Shown here one piece after another: positions 7,566 through 15,946 of a DNA stretch of 64,000 nt. The translations under genes and the position numbers were made by a program. Position 1 is the first letter of the stretch; every line of letters starts with the position of its first letter. The DNA lies in assembly GCA_963703895.1 (NCBI GenBank), contig CAVPFX010000002.1, positions 1,302,001-1,366,000 of the forward strand, written 5' to 3'. A model generated the notes under the pieces. That model had not been told where the DNA came from. It searched no databases and saw nothing but the letters and a program-made list of their open reading frames with translations. The stretch comes from VRUE01 sp963703895 (GTDB lineage Bacteria > Actinomycetota > Thermoleophilia > Solirubrobacterales > 70-9).

Positions 7566-8644
7566 CTCTCCGCGAGTCCCGCGACTACGTCTGCGATCCG
7601 CTCCGCCGCACGGCCGTCCCAGAGGGGCGGCGGCTCTGGCTTCGTCGCCGGCTGTCGGGCCAGCGCGACGGGAATGTCGGAGATTGCTGTCGGATCGAGG
7701 CCGAGCAGGGTGTTGGTGCCGGCGCTGATCGTGATCGGGCGCTCGGTGTTGTCGCGCAGGGTGAAGCAGGGGATGCCGAGGTAGGTCGTCTCCTCCTGGA
7801 TGCCACCCGAGTCGGTGAGCACGGCGCGGGCGTCGGCCAGCAGCGAGAGGAAGTCGAGGTAGCCGAGCGGCTCGCAGAGCAGCAGGCCGGGGTGTGTGGC
7901 ATCGATCGCCTCCATCATTGCCCTGGTGCGGGGGTGGACCGGGAAGACGACCGGTATCTCCCGAGCCAGTGCCGCCAGTTGGGCGACGGTTTCGCCCAGT
8001 AGCGGACCGTCGACGAGGGCGGGGCGGTGCAGGGTGACGAGGACGAAGCTTCCCGGTTGGACCCCGAGCTGAGCGGCCGCGCCGGCGCCGCGAAAGCGGT
8101 CCTCGAGCGCGACCAGGGTGTCGATCATCGTGTTGCCGACCAAGTGGATGCGCTCCGCCGGAATGCCCTCGGCGTGCAGGTTGTCGTTCGCCTCGGGGCT
8201 GTGGATGAAGAGATGGTCGGCGAGCTGGTCGGTGACGATCCGGTTGAGCTCCTCGGGCATCGTGCGGTCGAAGCTGCGCAGGCCGGCCTCGATGTGGGCG
8301 ACCGGGATCTGCAGCTTGGCCGCGGTCAGCGCCGCCGCCACGGTCGAGTTGACGTCGCCGGGGACCATCACCAGGTCGGGGCGCTCCTCGGCCAGGACCG
8401 GCTCCAGCCGCTCCATGACCCGCGCCGTCTGCTGGGCGTGGCTGCCCGATCCGACCTCGAGCATGTAGTTGGGAGCGGGCACGCCCAACTGCTCGAGAAA
8501 GACCTCGGACATCATCCGGTCGTAGTGCTGGCCAGTGTGGACGATTGCGTGGCGACCCGATGGAATCCGCGCCTGCAGAGCGGCGATCACCGGGGCGGTC
8601 TTGACGAAGTTAGGTCGGGTTCCGACCACGTAGACGATGCGCAT
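7562..8644 (-). CDS. wecB: UDP-N-acetylglucosamine 2-epimerase (non-hydrolysing), 360 aa
   Basis: This enzyme interconverts UDP-GlcNAc and UDP-ManNAc for surface polysaccharide synthesis. It begins MRIVYVVGTRPNFVKTAPVI and has the family signatures HTGQHYDRMMSEVFL, PGDVNSTVAAALTAAK, HIEAGLRSFDRTMPEE-N, and the UDP-binding region with VFPVHPRTR and LTDSGGIQEETTYLG. The length of 360 residues is typical. I used the ATG at 8644; a longer upstream frame runs antisense through rpmI and rplT and was discarded. The gene lies on the opposite strand between infC and rpmI and so splits a usually contiguous ribosomal operon. Confidence 0.93.
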   Translation of the reverse strand: MRIVYVVGTRPNFVKTAPVIAALQARIPSGRHAIVHTGQHYDRMMSEVFLEQLGVPAPNYMLEVGSGSHAQQTARVMERLEPVLAEERPDLVMVPGDVNSTVAAALTAAKLQIPVAHIEAGLRSFDRTMPEELNRIVTDQLADHLFIHSPEANDNLHAEGIPAERIHLVGNTMIDTLVALEDRFRGAGAAAQLGVQPGSFVLVTLHRPALVDGPLLGETVAQLAALAREIPVVFPVHPRTRAMMEAIDATHPGLLLCEPLGYLDFLSLLADARAVLTDSGGIQEETTYLGIPCFTLRDNTERPITISAGTNTLLGLDPTAISDIPVALARQPATKPEPPPLWDGRAAERIADVVAGLAES

Positions 8645-8685
8645 CGGGCGCCACAGTACCCGTGTCTGCTTCAATAGCGGACCCG

Positions 8686-8886
8686 ATGCCCAAGATGAAA
8701 ACTCATTCCGGCGCCAAGAAGCGCTTTCGCAAGACCGCGACGGGCAAGCTGCGCGGACGGCGGGCGTACTCGAGCCACATCCTCGAGAAGAAGTCGCCGA
8801 AGCGCAAGCGGCGGATGGCGCGGCCGGTGGAGATCGCCCCGTCCGACGCGAAGACGGTGCGGCATCTGCTTGGAGGCGGCAAGTGA
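8686..8886 (+). CDS. rpmI: 50S ribosomal protein L35, 66 aa
   Basis: Small basic ribosomal protein of the large subunit. The sequence begins MPKMKTHSGAKKRFRKTATG and continues KLRGRRAYSSHILEKKSPKRKR, matching L35 throughout, including the HILEKK...KRKRR signature. The ATG at 8686 is chosen over an upstream in-frame ATG at 8662 because L35 always begins MPKMKT. It starts 41 bp from the divergent epimerase gene, so its promoter must lie in or next to that gene's 5' end. It overlaps rplT by 4 bp (GTGA). Confidence 0.96.
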   Translation: MPKMKTHSGAKKRFRKTATGKLRGRRAYSSHILEKKSPKRKRRMARPVEIAPSDAKTVRHLLGGGK

Positions 8887-9242
8887 GCCGGGTCAAGCGG
8901 TCCGTACACGCGCGCAAGAAGCGCCGCAAAGTCCTGAAAGAAGCGAAAGGCTATTTCGGGCGCAAGCACTCCTCCTACCGCTTCGCCAAAGAGCAGGTGC
9001 AGCGCTCGGGGATGTACGCCTACCGCGACCGGCGCAACCGCAAGCGCGAGTTCCGCCGGCTCTGGATCACCCGCATCAACGCCGCCGCGCGGCTGGAGGG
9101 CATGAGCTACTCCGAACTCATCCACGGCCTCGGTAAGGCCGAAGTCGAGGTGAACCGCAAGATGCTCGCCGAGATCGCGGTCAACGACCGCGAGGCCTTC
9201 CGCCGATTTGTGGAGCTAGCCCGGGAGGGTGCGGCCGCCTAG
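8883..9242 (+). CDS. rplT: 50S ribosomal protein L20, 119 aa
   Basis: L20 binds 23S rRNA early in assembly of the large subunit. It starts with GTG at 8883 inside the rpmI stop codon (SRVKRSVHARKKRRKVLKEA) and contains GYFGRKHSSYRFAKEQV and RDRRNRKREFRRLWITRINA, all family hallmarks. The length of 119 residues is usual. The GTGA overlap implies translational coupling to rpmI. It is followed by a strong terminator. Confidence 0.96.
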   Translation: MSRVKRSVHARKKRRKVLKEAKGYFGRKHSSYRFAKEQVQRSGMYAYRDRRNRKREFRRLWITRINAAARLEGMSYSELIHGLGKAEVEVNRKMLAEIAVNDREAFRRFVELAREGAAA

Positions 9243-9269
9243 TCGCAGCCATTCACTCCACTTTCCCGG

Positions 9270-9297
9270 GCGGGCCGTCTTCACGGCCCGCTTTTTC
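9270..9297 (+). terminator. rho-independent terminator after rplT
   Basis: The stem GCGGGCCGT (9270-9278) pairs with ACGGCCCGC (9283-9291) around a CTTC tetraloop and is followed by TTTTT. It lies 27 bp after the rplT stop. Confidence 0.9.
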
Positions 9298-9358
9298 GTT
9301 CCAGGAGAAGAAACGACGGACCAGAAAGTCCCTTAGAAGAAACAGCCGCAACCACCAG

Positions 9359-10099
9359 ATGATCGAAAGCCCCCACAACGAGAAGCTGAAGCTGGTCCGC
9401 AAGCTGCGCGAGCGCAAGCAGCGCGAGCGCGAGGGCGCTTTCGTCAGCGAGGGCGAGGACCTGGTCGAGGCGGGGCTCGCCGCCGGCGTTGAGCCCCGGA
9501 TCCTGCTCACCGCCGCTGGTAGTGGTCTCGGCGGCGAGGAGGTCGAGCCCGAGTTGCTCGCCGCCGCCTCCGGGCTTGGCTCGGGCACGCGCGCGATCGC
9601 CGTCTGGCCGCAGCGCTGGAGCGAGCCGGGCGCTTCGCCCTGTCTCTACCTGCACGGCGTCGGCGATCCGGGCAACGTCGGCACGATCCTCCGCACCGCG
9701 CACGCGCTGCTAGACGCCACCGTGGTACTGGGCCCCGGTTGCGCCGATCCCTTCTCGCCGAAGGCGGTGCGGGCGAGCATGGGGTCGATATTCGCTCAGC
9801 CGGTCGCCCGGGGAACGGTTGCCGAGACCCCGGCGCCGCGGGCGGCGCTCATTGCCCACGGCGGCGCGGGCCTTGCTTCCCTTGACGGCGCCGCGACCCT
9901 CTGCCTCGGCGCCGAGCGCGAGGGGCTGCCGGAGGATGTGCTTGCGGCTTGCGATTCGCGGGTGACGATTCCGCTGCGCGCCGGCGGTGCCGAGTCGCTC
10001 AACGTCGCCGCGGTTGCCGCAATTTGCTGCGAGCGCGTAGCGAGCGCGGCGTGCATATCTGACTCTTCGCAAGCGAGCGGAGGCGAAGCATGTGTGTGA
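9359..10099 (+). CDS. TrmH/SpoU-type RNA 2'-O-methyltransferase, 246 aa
   Basis: A SPOUT-fold enzyme that transfers a methyl group from S-adenosylmethionine to a ribose 2'-OH, most likely in 23S rRNA. The N-terminal substrate-binding domain (MIESPHNEKLKLVRKLRERK...) resembles RlmB/TsnR-type proteins. The catalytic domain shows motif 1 GDPGNVGTILRTAHAL, the basic block FSPKAVRASMGSIF, and the knot motif LGAEREGLPEDVL...IPLRAGGAESLNVAAVA. After the usual end of the family a 20-residue Ser/Ala-rich tail of unknown origin follows. The gene precedes pheS by 39 bp, as often seen in actinobacteria, and may be cotranscribed with it. The exact target nucleotide cannot be told. Confidence 0.9.
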   Translation: MIESPHNEKLKLVRKLRERKQREREGAFVSEGEDLVEAGLAAGVEPRILLTAAGSGLGGEEVEPELLAAASGLGSGTRAIAVWPQRWSEPGASPCLYLHGVGDPGNVGTILRTAHALLDATVVLGPGCADPFSPKAVRASMGSIFAQPVARGTVAETPAPRAALIAHGGAGLASLDGAATLCLGAEREGLPEDVLAACDSRVTIPLRAGGAESLNVAAVAAICCERVASAACISDSSQASGGEACV

Positions 10100-10138
10100 A
10101 GCGGATATCGTCGCCCGCCATGCCGGAGGTCGCTGAAG

Positions 10139-11206
10139 ATGCCTGAGGGAATCGATCGGATCGAAGCGATCTCCTCGGAGGCCGCGGCCGCGATCGAGGC
10201 GGCGCCGGGCACGGCGGAGCTGGAGGAGCTGCGGGTCCGCTACCTCGGCCGCAAGGCTGAGCTGACCGCGATCCTGCGCGGGATCGCCGAGTTGCCGGCG
10301 GAGGAACGGGGAACGGTCGGCTCCGGCGCCAACAAGGCGCGCAAGCAGCTCGAGGCGCTGATCGAGACCCGGAGCGAGGCGCTCGACGCCGGCGAGCTCG
10401 AGTCGCGGCTCGCCGAGGACAGGATCGACGTCACCCTGCCCGGCGCACCGCCGCGGCCGGTCGGTCACACCCACCTGATCACCCGCACCACGCGCCAGAT
10501 CGAGGACGTGATGATCGGCCTCGGCTACCGGGCGATGGAGGGGCCCGAGGTCGAGCACGACTACTACAACTTCACCGCCCTCAACCACCCGCCCGGCCAC
10601 CCGGCGCGGATGCTCCAGGACACCTTCTACGTGCAGTCGGACCCCGAGGTGCTGCTGCGCACGCACACCTCGCCGGTGCAGGTGCGCAGCATGGAGGCCC
10701 AGCCGCCGCCGATCTTCATGATCGCCCCCGGCAAGGTCTACCGGCGCGACTCCGACGCCACTCACAGCCCGATGTTCCACCAGGTCGAGGGGCTGGCGAT
10801 CGGCGAGGGGATCACGCTCGCCGACCTGCAGGGCACCCTCGACGAGATGCTGCGGGCGATCTTCGGCGGCAATCGCGAGGCGCGCATGCGTCCCCACTTC
10901 TTCCCCTTCACCGAGCCCAGCGTCGAGTTCGACGTCTCCTGCTTCCAGTGCGAGGGCACGGGCGCCCTCGCCGACGGCGAGCGCTGCAACCTCTGCAAGG
11001 GGATTGGCTGGATCGAGGTTGGCGGCGCCGGCATGGTCGACCCCAACGTGCTCGGCTTCGTCGAGTCAAACGGCTATGACCCTGAGCGGGTGCAGGGCTT
11101 CGCCTTCGGCATGGGGGTCGAGCGGATCGCGATGCTGCGCCACGGCGTGCCCGACCTGCGGCGCTTCTTCGACAACGACGTGCGGGTACTGGGGCAGTTC
11201 GCATGA
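10139..11206 (+). CDS. pheS: phenylalanine--tRNA ligase alpha subunit, 355 aa
   Basis: Catalytic subunit of the alpha2-beta2 PheRS. An N-terminal coiled-coil (about residues 1-95, with LRVRYLGRKAELTAILRG) is followed by the class II core with PEVEHDYYNFTALNHPPGHPAR, motif 2 KVYRRDSDATHSPMFHQVEG, and motif 3 GFAFGMGVERIAMLRHGV. Four cysteines in CEGTGALADGERCNLCKG may bind zinc. The ATG at 10139 has a GGAGG sequence 10 bp upstream. The length is normal. The stop overlaps the pheT ATG by 4 bp. Confidence 0.97.
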   Translation: MPEGIDRIEAISSEAAAAIEAAPGTAELEELRVRYLGRKAELTAILRGIAELPAEERGTVGSGANKARKQLEALIETRSEALDAGELESRLAEDRIDVTLPGAPPRPVGHTHLITRTTRQIEDVMIGLGYRAMEGPEVEHDYYNFTALNHPPGHPARMLQDTFYVQSDPEVLLRTHTSPVQVRSMEAQPPPIFMIAPGKVYRRDSDATHSPMFHQVEGLAIGEGITLADLQGTLDEMLRAIFGGNREARMRPHFFPFTEPSVEFDVSCFQCEGTGALADGERCNLCKGIGWIEVGGAGMVDPNVLGFVESNGYDPERVQGFAFGMGVERIAMLRHGVPDLRRFFDNDVRVLGQFA

Positions 11207-13695
11207 GAGTGCCCTACTCGTGGCTGCGCGAGTACTGCGAACCCGGCGTCGAGCCGGGCCAGCTCGCCGAGCGCCTGGCGATGACCGGCACCGAGGTTGA
11301 GCGGGTCGTCACGGTCGGCCCGCCCTCGGCTGAGGGCTTCGTCGTCGGCAAGGTTCTCAGCGCCGAGCCTCACCCCAACGCCGACCGGTTGCGCGTCTGC
11401 ACGGTCGATACCGGCGATGGTGAGCGCACGATCGTCTGCGGCGCTCCCAACGTGGCGGCGGGCCAGACCGTTCCCGTCGCTCTGCCGGGGGCGACGCTGC
11501 CGGGCGGTCACAAGATCGGCAAGGCGAAGCTGCGTGGGGTCGAGTCGCTGGGGATGATCTGCGCCAGCTCCGAGCTGGAGCTGGGGGAGGGCCCACCGGG
11601 CATCCTCGTGCTCGAGGACGACCATCTCGTGCCGGGGACGCCGCTGGCCGAGGTGCTGCCGATCGCCGAGCCGGTGTTGGAGCTGGAGGTGACGCCGAAC
11701 CGGGTCGATTGCTTCGGCGTCTTCGGCGTCGCCCGCGAGGTTCACGCGATCAGCGGCGCGCCGCTGGCGGCCGAGCCCTGGGCCGAGGACGCCGCGGCAG
11801 AGGGCGAGGGCGAGGTGTCCGACTACGCCTCGGTCGAGGTCGAGGCGCCCGATCTCTGCCCCCGTTTCACCGCGCGTGTCTTCACCGACGTCACGATTGC
11901 TCCCTCGCCGGCCTGGCTGCAGGCACGGCTGACGGCCGCTGGTCAGCGGCCAATCAACAACGTGGTCGACATCACCAACTACGTGATGCTGCTCACCGCG
12001 CAGCCGCTGCATGCCTTCGACCTCGACAAGGTTCCCGACGGGGAGCTGACGGTGCGGACTGCCGTCCAGGGGGAGAAGATGAAGACGCTCGACGATGTCG
12101 AGCGCAGCTTCGATGACGAGGCCGTCCTCGTCTGCGACAAGAACGGCCCCTCGGGGATCGCCGGGATCATGGGCGGTCAGACCTCCGAGGTGTCCGACGA
12201 GACGACGCGCGTCCTGCTCGAGGTGGCGAACTGGAGCGGGACCAACATCCTGCGCAGCTCGCGGGTCCTCTCGCTGCGCTCCGAGGCGTCCTCGCGCTTC
12301 GAGAAGCAGCTCCATCCCGAGCTCTGCATGCGGGCGCAACGGCTTGCCTCGCGGCTGCTGGTCGAGCTTTGTGGCGCCAAGCTGGTGCCCGGCACGATCG
12401 ACGTGGCGGCGGAGATCCCTGCGGCCCCACGGCTGACCCTGCGTGGCGCCCGGGTCGAGGGCCTGCTCGGGATGGCGATCGACCAGGGCGATCAGGTCTC
12501 TTATCTAGAGCGACTCGGTTTCGGCGCCGAGCCGGTGGGTGACGACCTCGAGGTCACGGTACCCCCGGACCGCCACTACGACGTCACTCGCGAGGTCGAC
12601 CTGATCGAGGAGGTCGGGCGGGTCCATGGCCTCGATCGGCACCTACCCAGCACCTTGCCCGCGGTCGCCGGCCGGGTCGGCGGGCTGAGCCGCGAACAGC
12701 GCCTGCGCCGTCGCGCGGAGGACGCGATGCGGGACCTCGGTTTCGACGAAGTGGTCGGCTGGAGCTTCACCGACCCAGGGGAGCCTGGACGGCTGCGCAT
12801 CGCCGCGGACGATCCGCGCGCCAACGGCATCGTTCTCTCCAACCCCCTCTCCGAGGATCAATCGGTGATGCGCACGACCCTGCTCGGCTCGTTGCTCGAC
12901 GTCGCTCAGCGCAATCTCGCTCGCGGCGCCGACCGCGTCTCGATCTTCGAGTCCGGCCGCGTCTACCTGAATTCCCCGCCGACGGGACTGAAAACGATCT
13001 ATTCCTCGGCTTTGAGTCCCGTCGGCGGGCTTGGCGGGGTGTATCCGGGGGAGCGGCCAGCGCCCGACTGTGAGCCGCATCGGGTTGGCTGCCTTGCGGT
13101 TGGCCCGTTGACGGCGAAGTCGTGGCGCCAGGGTGGGGAGCCGGCCGACTTCTTCGCGCTCAAGGGTGCCCTCGAGGCACTTGCCGGGCAGCTGGGAACG
13201 ACGATTGATTCCGCGGCCGCCGAGGAGCCCTTCCTGCATCCGGGTCGCTCCGCCGCAATCGGCATCGAGGGGACGCCGGCCGGCTGGATCGGCGAGCTGC
13301 ACCCGCTGGTTTGCCGGGCCTGGGGCATCGAGGCGGCCGTCGGCTTCGAAGTCGAGCTGGCCGCGCTCGTCGCTGCGGCCTCGGCGGGCGAGGAGACCTA
13401 CGAGGACGTGACCACCTTCCCCGCCGTCTACCAGGACCTGGCCGTGGTCGTGCCCGCCGCGCTACCCGCGGCGGAGCTGCGCGAGGTCGTTCTTGCCAGT
13501 GGTGGCGAGCTGCTTCAGGCCGCCGACGTCTTCGATCTCTACGAAGGCGAGCAGGTCGGCGAGGGTCGCAAGAGCCTGGCGCTGAGGCTTGAGTTCCGTG
13601 CCCCCGACCGTACCCTCACCGACGACGAGGTCAGCCAGCAACGTGGTTCGATCGAGGCGGCGCTGGAGAAAATCGGGGGGTCGCTGCGTGCCTGA
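11203..13695 (+). CDS. pheT: phenylalanine--tRNA ligase beta subunit, 830 aa
   Basis: The large subunit carries tRNA binding, editing and structural domains. In order: an N-terminal region with SWLREYC, an EMAP/OB-type tRNA-binding domain (about residues 42-150, with HPNADRLRVCTVD), the B3/B4 editing domain, the B5 domain (about 405-475), the core-like domain (from about 480), and a C-terminal FDX-ACB domain (about 735-830, FPAVYQDLAVVVP). Around residues 591-610, in a variable loop of the core-like domain, lies the sequence PTGLKTIYSSALSPVGG, encoded by a palindromic element (family C). This part is not seen in typical PheT. It overlaps argC by 8 bp. Confidence 0.96.
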   Translation: MRVPYSWLREYCEPGVEPGQLAERLAMTGTEVERVVTVGPPSAEGFVVGKVLSAEPHPNADRLRVCTVDTGDGERTIVCGAPNVAAGQTVPVALPGATLPGGHKIGKAKLRGVESLGMICASSELELGEGPPGILVLEDDHLVPGTPLAEVLPIAEPVLELEVTPNRVDCFGVFGVAREVHAISGAPLAAEPWAEDAAAEGEGEVSDYASVEVEAPDLCPRFTARVFTDVTIAPSPAWLQARLTAAGQRPINNVVDITNYVMLLTAQPLHAFDLDKVPDGELTVRTAVQGEKMKTLDDVERSFDDEAVLVCDKNGPSGIAGIMGGQTSEVSDETTRVLLEVANWSGTNILRSSRVLSLRSEASSRFEKQLHPELCMRAQRLASRLLVELCGAKLVPGTIDVAAEIPAAPRLTLRGARVEGLLGMAIDQGDQVSYLERLGFGAEPVGDDLEVTVPPDRHYDVTREVDLIEEVGRVHGLDRHLPSTLPAVAGRVGGLSREQRLRRRAEDAMRDLGFDEVVGWSFTDPGEPGRLRIAADDPRANGIVLSNPLSEDQSVMRTTLLGSLLDVAQRNLARGADRVSIFESGRVYLNSPPTGLKTIYSSALSPVGGLGGVYPGERPAPDCEPHRVGCLAVGPLTAKSWRQGGEPADFFALKGALEALAGQLGTTIDSAAAEEPFLHPGRSAAIGIEGTPAGWIGELHPLVCRAWGIEAAVGFEVELAALVAAASAGEETYEDVTTFPAVYQDLAVVVPAALPAAELREVVLASGGELLQAADVFDLYEGEQVGEGRKSLALRLEFRAPDRTLTDDEVSQQRGSIEAALEKIGGSLRA
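12975..13029. repeat. palindromic element family C, copy 1 (inside pheT)
   Basis: Perfect 15-bp arms CCCGCCGACGGGACT (12975-12989) and AGTCCCGTCGGCGGG (13015-13029) flank a 25-nt loop that contains AAAACGATCTAT. A related element with loop AAAACGATTTAT lies at 40207-40253 inside the GMC oxidoreductase gene. Confidence 0.78.
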
Positions 13696-14719
13696 TCGAT
13701 TCGCACAACCGCTTGAAGGCGATCCCACGGCGCGGGTGCTGGTCGCCGGTGCCTCCGGGTTCACCGGCGCCCTGGCGGCCCAGATCGTCTGGCGTCACCC
13801 GAAGCTGGAGCTGGTCGCGGTCACCTCGCGCAGCGATGTCGGCAAGCGGCTCGACAGCCTCTACCCGCGCTACCGGGTGCCGCTCGAGCTGAGCGAGCTC
13901 GATCTCGACGAGATCGAGGAGATCGACGCGGCGATCGTCGCTTACCCGCACGGCGCCTCGGCGCCGGCGGTCGCGGCGCTGCGGGGCCTCGGTGCGCTGG
14001 TGGTCGATCTTTCCGCCGACTTCCGCCTCCGCGACCTGCCGACCTACGAGCGCTGGTACGGCGAGCACGGTGCACCCGAGCTGCTCGAGGGCGCCGTATA
14101 CGGCCTCACCGAGCTCTACCGCGAGCAGTTGCGCGACGCCGAACTGGTTGCCACGCCGGGCTGCTACCCGACCGCCAGCGTGTTGGCCCTGGCACCGCTC
14201 GCCGAGCGCGGCCTGCTGGCCGACGTCGTCATCGACGCCAAGCAGGGTGTCTCCGGCGCCGGGCGCGGGGGTGGCGACGCGATGCACTACGTCTCGATGG
14301 ACGAGAACGCCTTCGCCTACAAGACCGAGGGGCACAGGCACAGACCCGAGATAGAACAGGAGCTGACAGCGTTGGGCTCGCCCGCGCCGGTCACCTTCGT
14401 GCCGCACCTGCTGCCGCTCGACCAGGGCGAGCTGACCAGCTGCTACGCGCAGACCAGCGAGCCGATCTCCAGGGAGGCGGTGCAGGCGCTCTACCGCGAG
14501 CGCTACGCCGGCGAGCCCTTCGTCCGCGTCGTCGACGGCCCCCCGGGCTTGCGCGATGTGCGCGACACCAACGAGTGCCACGTCTACGTCACGGTCGAGG
14601 AGCGGGGCAGGGTGCTCGCCTTCTCGGCGATCGACAACCTCTGGAAGGGCGCCTCCGGCCAGGGCGTGCAGAACCTCAACTTGATGCTCGGCCTCGACGA
14701 GACGGCGGGTCTCCAATGA
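13688..14719 (+). CDS. argC: N-acetyl-gamma-glutamyl-phosphate reductase, 343 aa
   Basis: Third enzyme of arginine biosynthesis: NADPH-dependent reduction of N-acetylglutamyl phosphate to the semialdehyde. The N-terminal dinucleotide fold begins VLVAGASGFTGALAAQIV. The catalytic cysteine is in ATPGCYPTASVLAL, and GVSGAGRGG and EGHRHRPEIEQEL follow as expected. The start is the GTG at 13688, inside the end of pheT (8-bp overlap); a longer frame to 13589 would lie wholly within pheT. Downstream, three bases after the stop, begins a hairpin that reaches to the argJ start. Confidence 0.96.
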   Translation: MPDRFAQPLEGDPTARVLVAGASGFTGALAAQIVWRHPKLELVAVTSRSDVGKRLDSLYPRYRVPLELSELDLDEIEEIDAAIVAYPHGASAPAVAALRGLGALVVDLSADFRLRDLPTYERWYGEHGAPELLEGAVYGLTELYREQLRDAELVATPGCYPTASVLALAPLAERGLLADVVIDAKQGVSGAGRGGGDAMHYVSMDENAFAYKTEGHRHRPEIEQELTALGSPAPVTFVPHLLPLDQGELTSCYAQTSEPISREAVQALYRERYAGEPFVRVVDGPPGLRDVRDTNECHVYVTVEERGRVLAFSAIDNLWKGASGQGVQNLNLMLGLDETAGLQ

Positions 14720-14721
14720 CG

Positions 14722-14768
14722 TTCCGGTGCGCCTTTTATGGCCCACAGCCACATAAAGCGCACCGGAA
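14722..14768 (+). promoter_or_regulatory. palindromic element family B, copy 1; hairpin covering the argJ ribosome-binding site
   Basis: Left arm TTCCGGTGCGC (14722-14732), plus an A/T-rich continuation, pairs with the right arm ending GCGCACCGGAA (14758-14768). The argJ Shine-Dalgarno GGAAGG (14765-14770) lies in the right arm, 7 bp before the GTG start, so the stem would hide it. The argC stop is 2 bp before the left arm. A near-identical element precedes gatB at 43553-43599. Confidence 0.75.
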
Positions 14769-14777
14769 GGTGTTTTC

Positions 14778-15938
14778 GTGAGTGGGGGGTTCTTCAAATC
14801 GCGCTGGGTTGACCCCCCCGCGGGCATCGAGGAGCTCGACCCCGCTCGGCTTGCACCCGGCTTCCGGGCCGGCGGTGCCCACTGCGGGCTCAAGGGCGGT
14901 GGCAAGACCGACATCGGCTTGTTGGTCTGCGACGCCGAGCGGGTCAGCTCGGCGATCCTGTTGACGCGGAACGCGTCCGCCGCCGCCCCCGTCCGCGTCT
15001 GTCGCAAGCGCTGCGACCAGGGCGGGATCCGGGCCGCTGTCGTCAACGCCGGCAACGCCAACGCCGAGACGGGCGAGCAGGGCTACGCCGACGCGGTGGC
15101 GATGTGCGACGTCGCCGCCGAGCATCTCGGCCTCGAGCCAGAGGCGGTTGCCGTCGCCGAGACCGGCGTGATCGGCGTGCCGTTGCCGGTCGACGCGGTG
15201 CTTGGCGGCATCGGCGATGCCGCCGCCAACCTCTCGCCGGCAGGCGCCGCGGCCTTCTCCGACGCGATCCTCACCACCGACCGATGGCCCAAGCGCTGCA
15301 CGCTGCGGACGCCGGAGGGAGTGACGATCTCGGCCCAGGCCAAGGGCGGCGGCATGATCCAACCGAACATGGCGACGATGCTCTGCTTCGTCCAGACCGA
15401 CGCTGTGGTCGCGGACCCCGAGGCGGCGCTGCGCGCCGCCTGCGACGCTTCCTTCGAGCGGATTACGGTCGACGGCCAGATGAGCACCAACGACACCCTC
15501 TTGTTGCAGGCGACCGGCGAGGCCGGGGCGCCGCTGCCCGAGGGACTGCTCGAGGCAGTGCTGACGCAGCTTGCGCTGGAGGTCGTCGCCGACGGCGAGG
15601 GCTCCTCCCGGGTTGGGCGGATTCAGGTGGATGGCGCTGCCTCGCAGGCCGAGGCCGAGCGGGTCGCCCGGGCGATCGCCAACTCGCCGCTGGTCAAGAC
15701 GGCCCTCTTTGGCCGCGACCAGAACTGGGGACGGATCGCCCAGGCGGCTGGCATGGCCCTGGCCGGCGAGGACCTCGAAGAGATTGGCGGCGACTCGATC
15801 GACAACACCGAGCTGGCCGCCGATACTGCCGAGGCCGAGATCGGCCTGCGCCTCGACCGCGGCGAGCACAGCGCCCACGTCTGGTTCTCGGACCTCGGTT
15901 ACGAGTACGTCCGCATCAACGCCGAGTACACAACCTAG
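14778..15938 (+). CDS. argJ: bifunctional glutamate N-acetyltransferase / amino-acid acetyltransferase, 386 aa
   Basis: ArgJ moves the acetyl group from N-acetylornithine to glutamate and may also acetylate glutamate with acetyl-CoA. It is a self-cleaving Ntn-type enzyme; the cleavage site is visible as IQPNMATMLCF, where the threonine becomes the nucleophile of the beta chain. Other signatures are VVNAGNANAETGEQGY and GQMSTNDTLLLQATG, and the end WFSDLGYEYVRINAEYTT. The start is the GTG at 14778 just after the hairpin. Length is typical. argB follows after 8 bp with the RBS AGGAGAGG. Confidence 0.96.
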   Translation: MSGGFFKSRWVDPPAGIEELDPARLAPGFRAGGAHCGLKGGGKTDIGLLVCDAERVSSAILLTRNASAAAPVRVCRKRCDQGGIRAAVVNAGNANAETGEQGYADAVAMCDVAAEHLGLEPEAVAVAETGVIGVPLPVDAVLGGIGDAAANLSPAGAAAFSDAILTTDRWPKRCTLRTPEGVTISAQAKGGGMIQPNMATMLCFVQTDAVVADPEAALRAACDASFERITVDGQMSTNDTLLLQATGEAGAPLPEGLLEAVLTQLALEVVADGEGSSRVGRIQVDGAASQAEAERVARAIANSPLVKTALFGRDQNWGRIAQAAGMALAGEDLEEIGGDSIDNTELAADTAEAEIGLRLDRGEHSAHVWFSDLGYEYVRINAEYTT

Positions 15939-15946
15939 GAGAGGCG

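Noticed and set aside
13589..13687. Longer argC starting at 13589
   Set aside because: It would lie wholly inside the pheT C-terminal domain; the GTG at 13688 gives the normal N-terminus.
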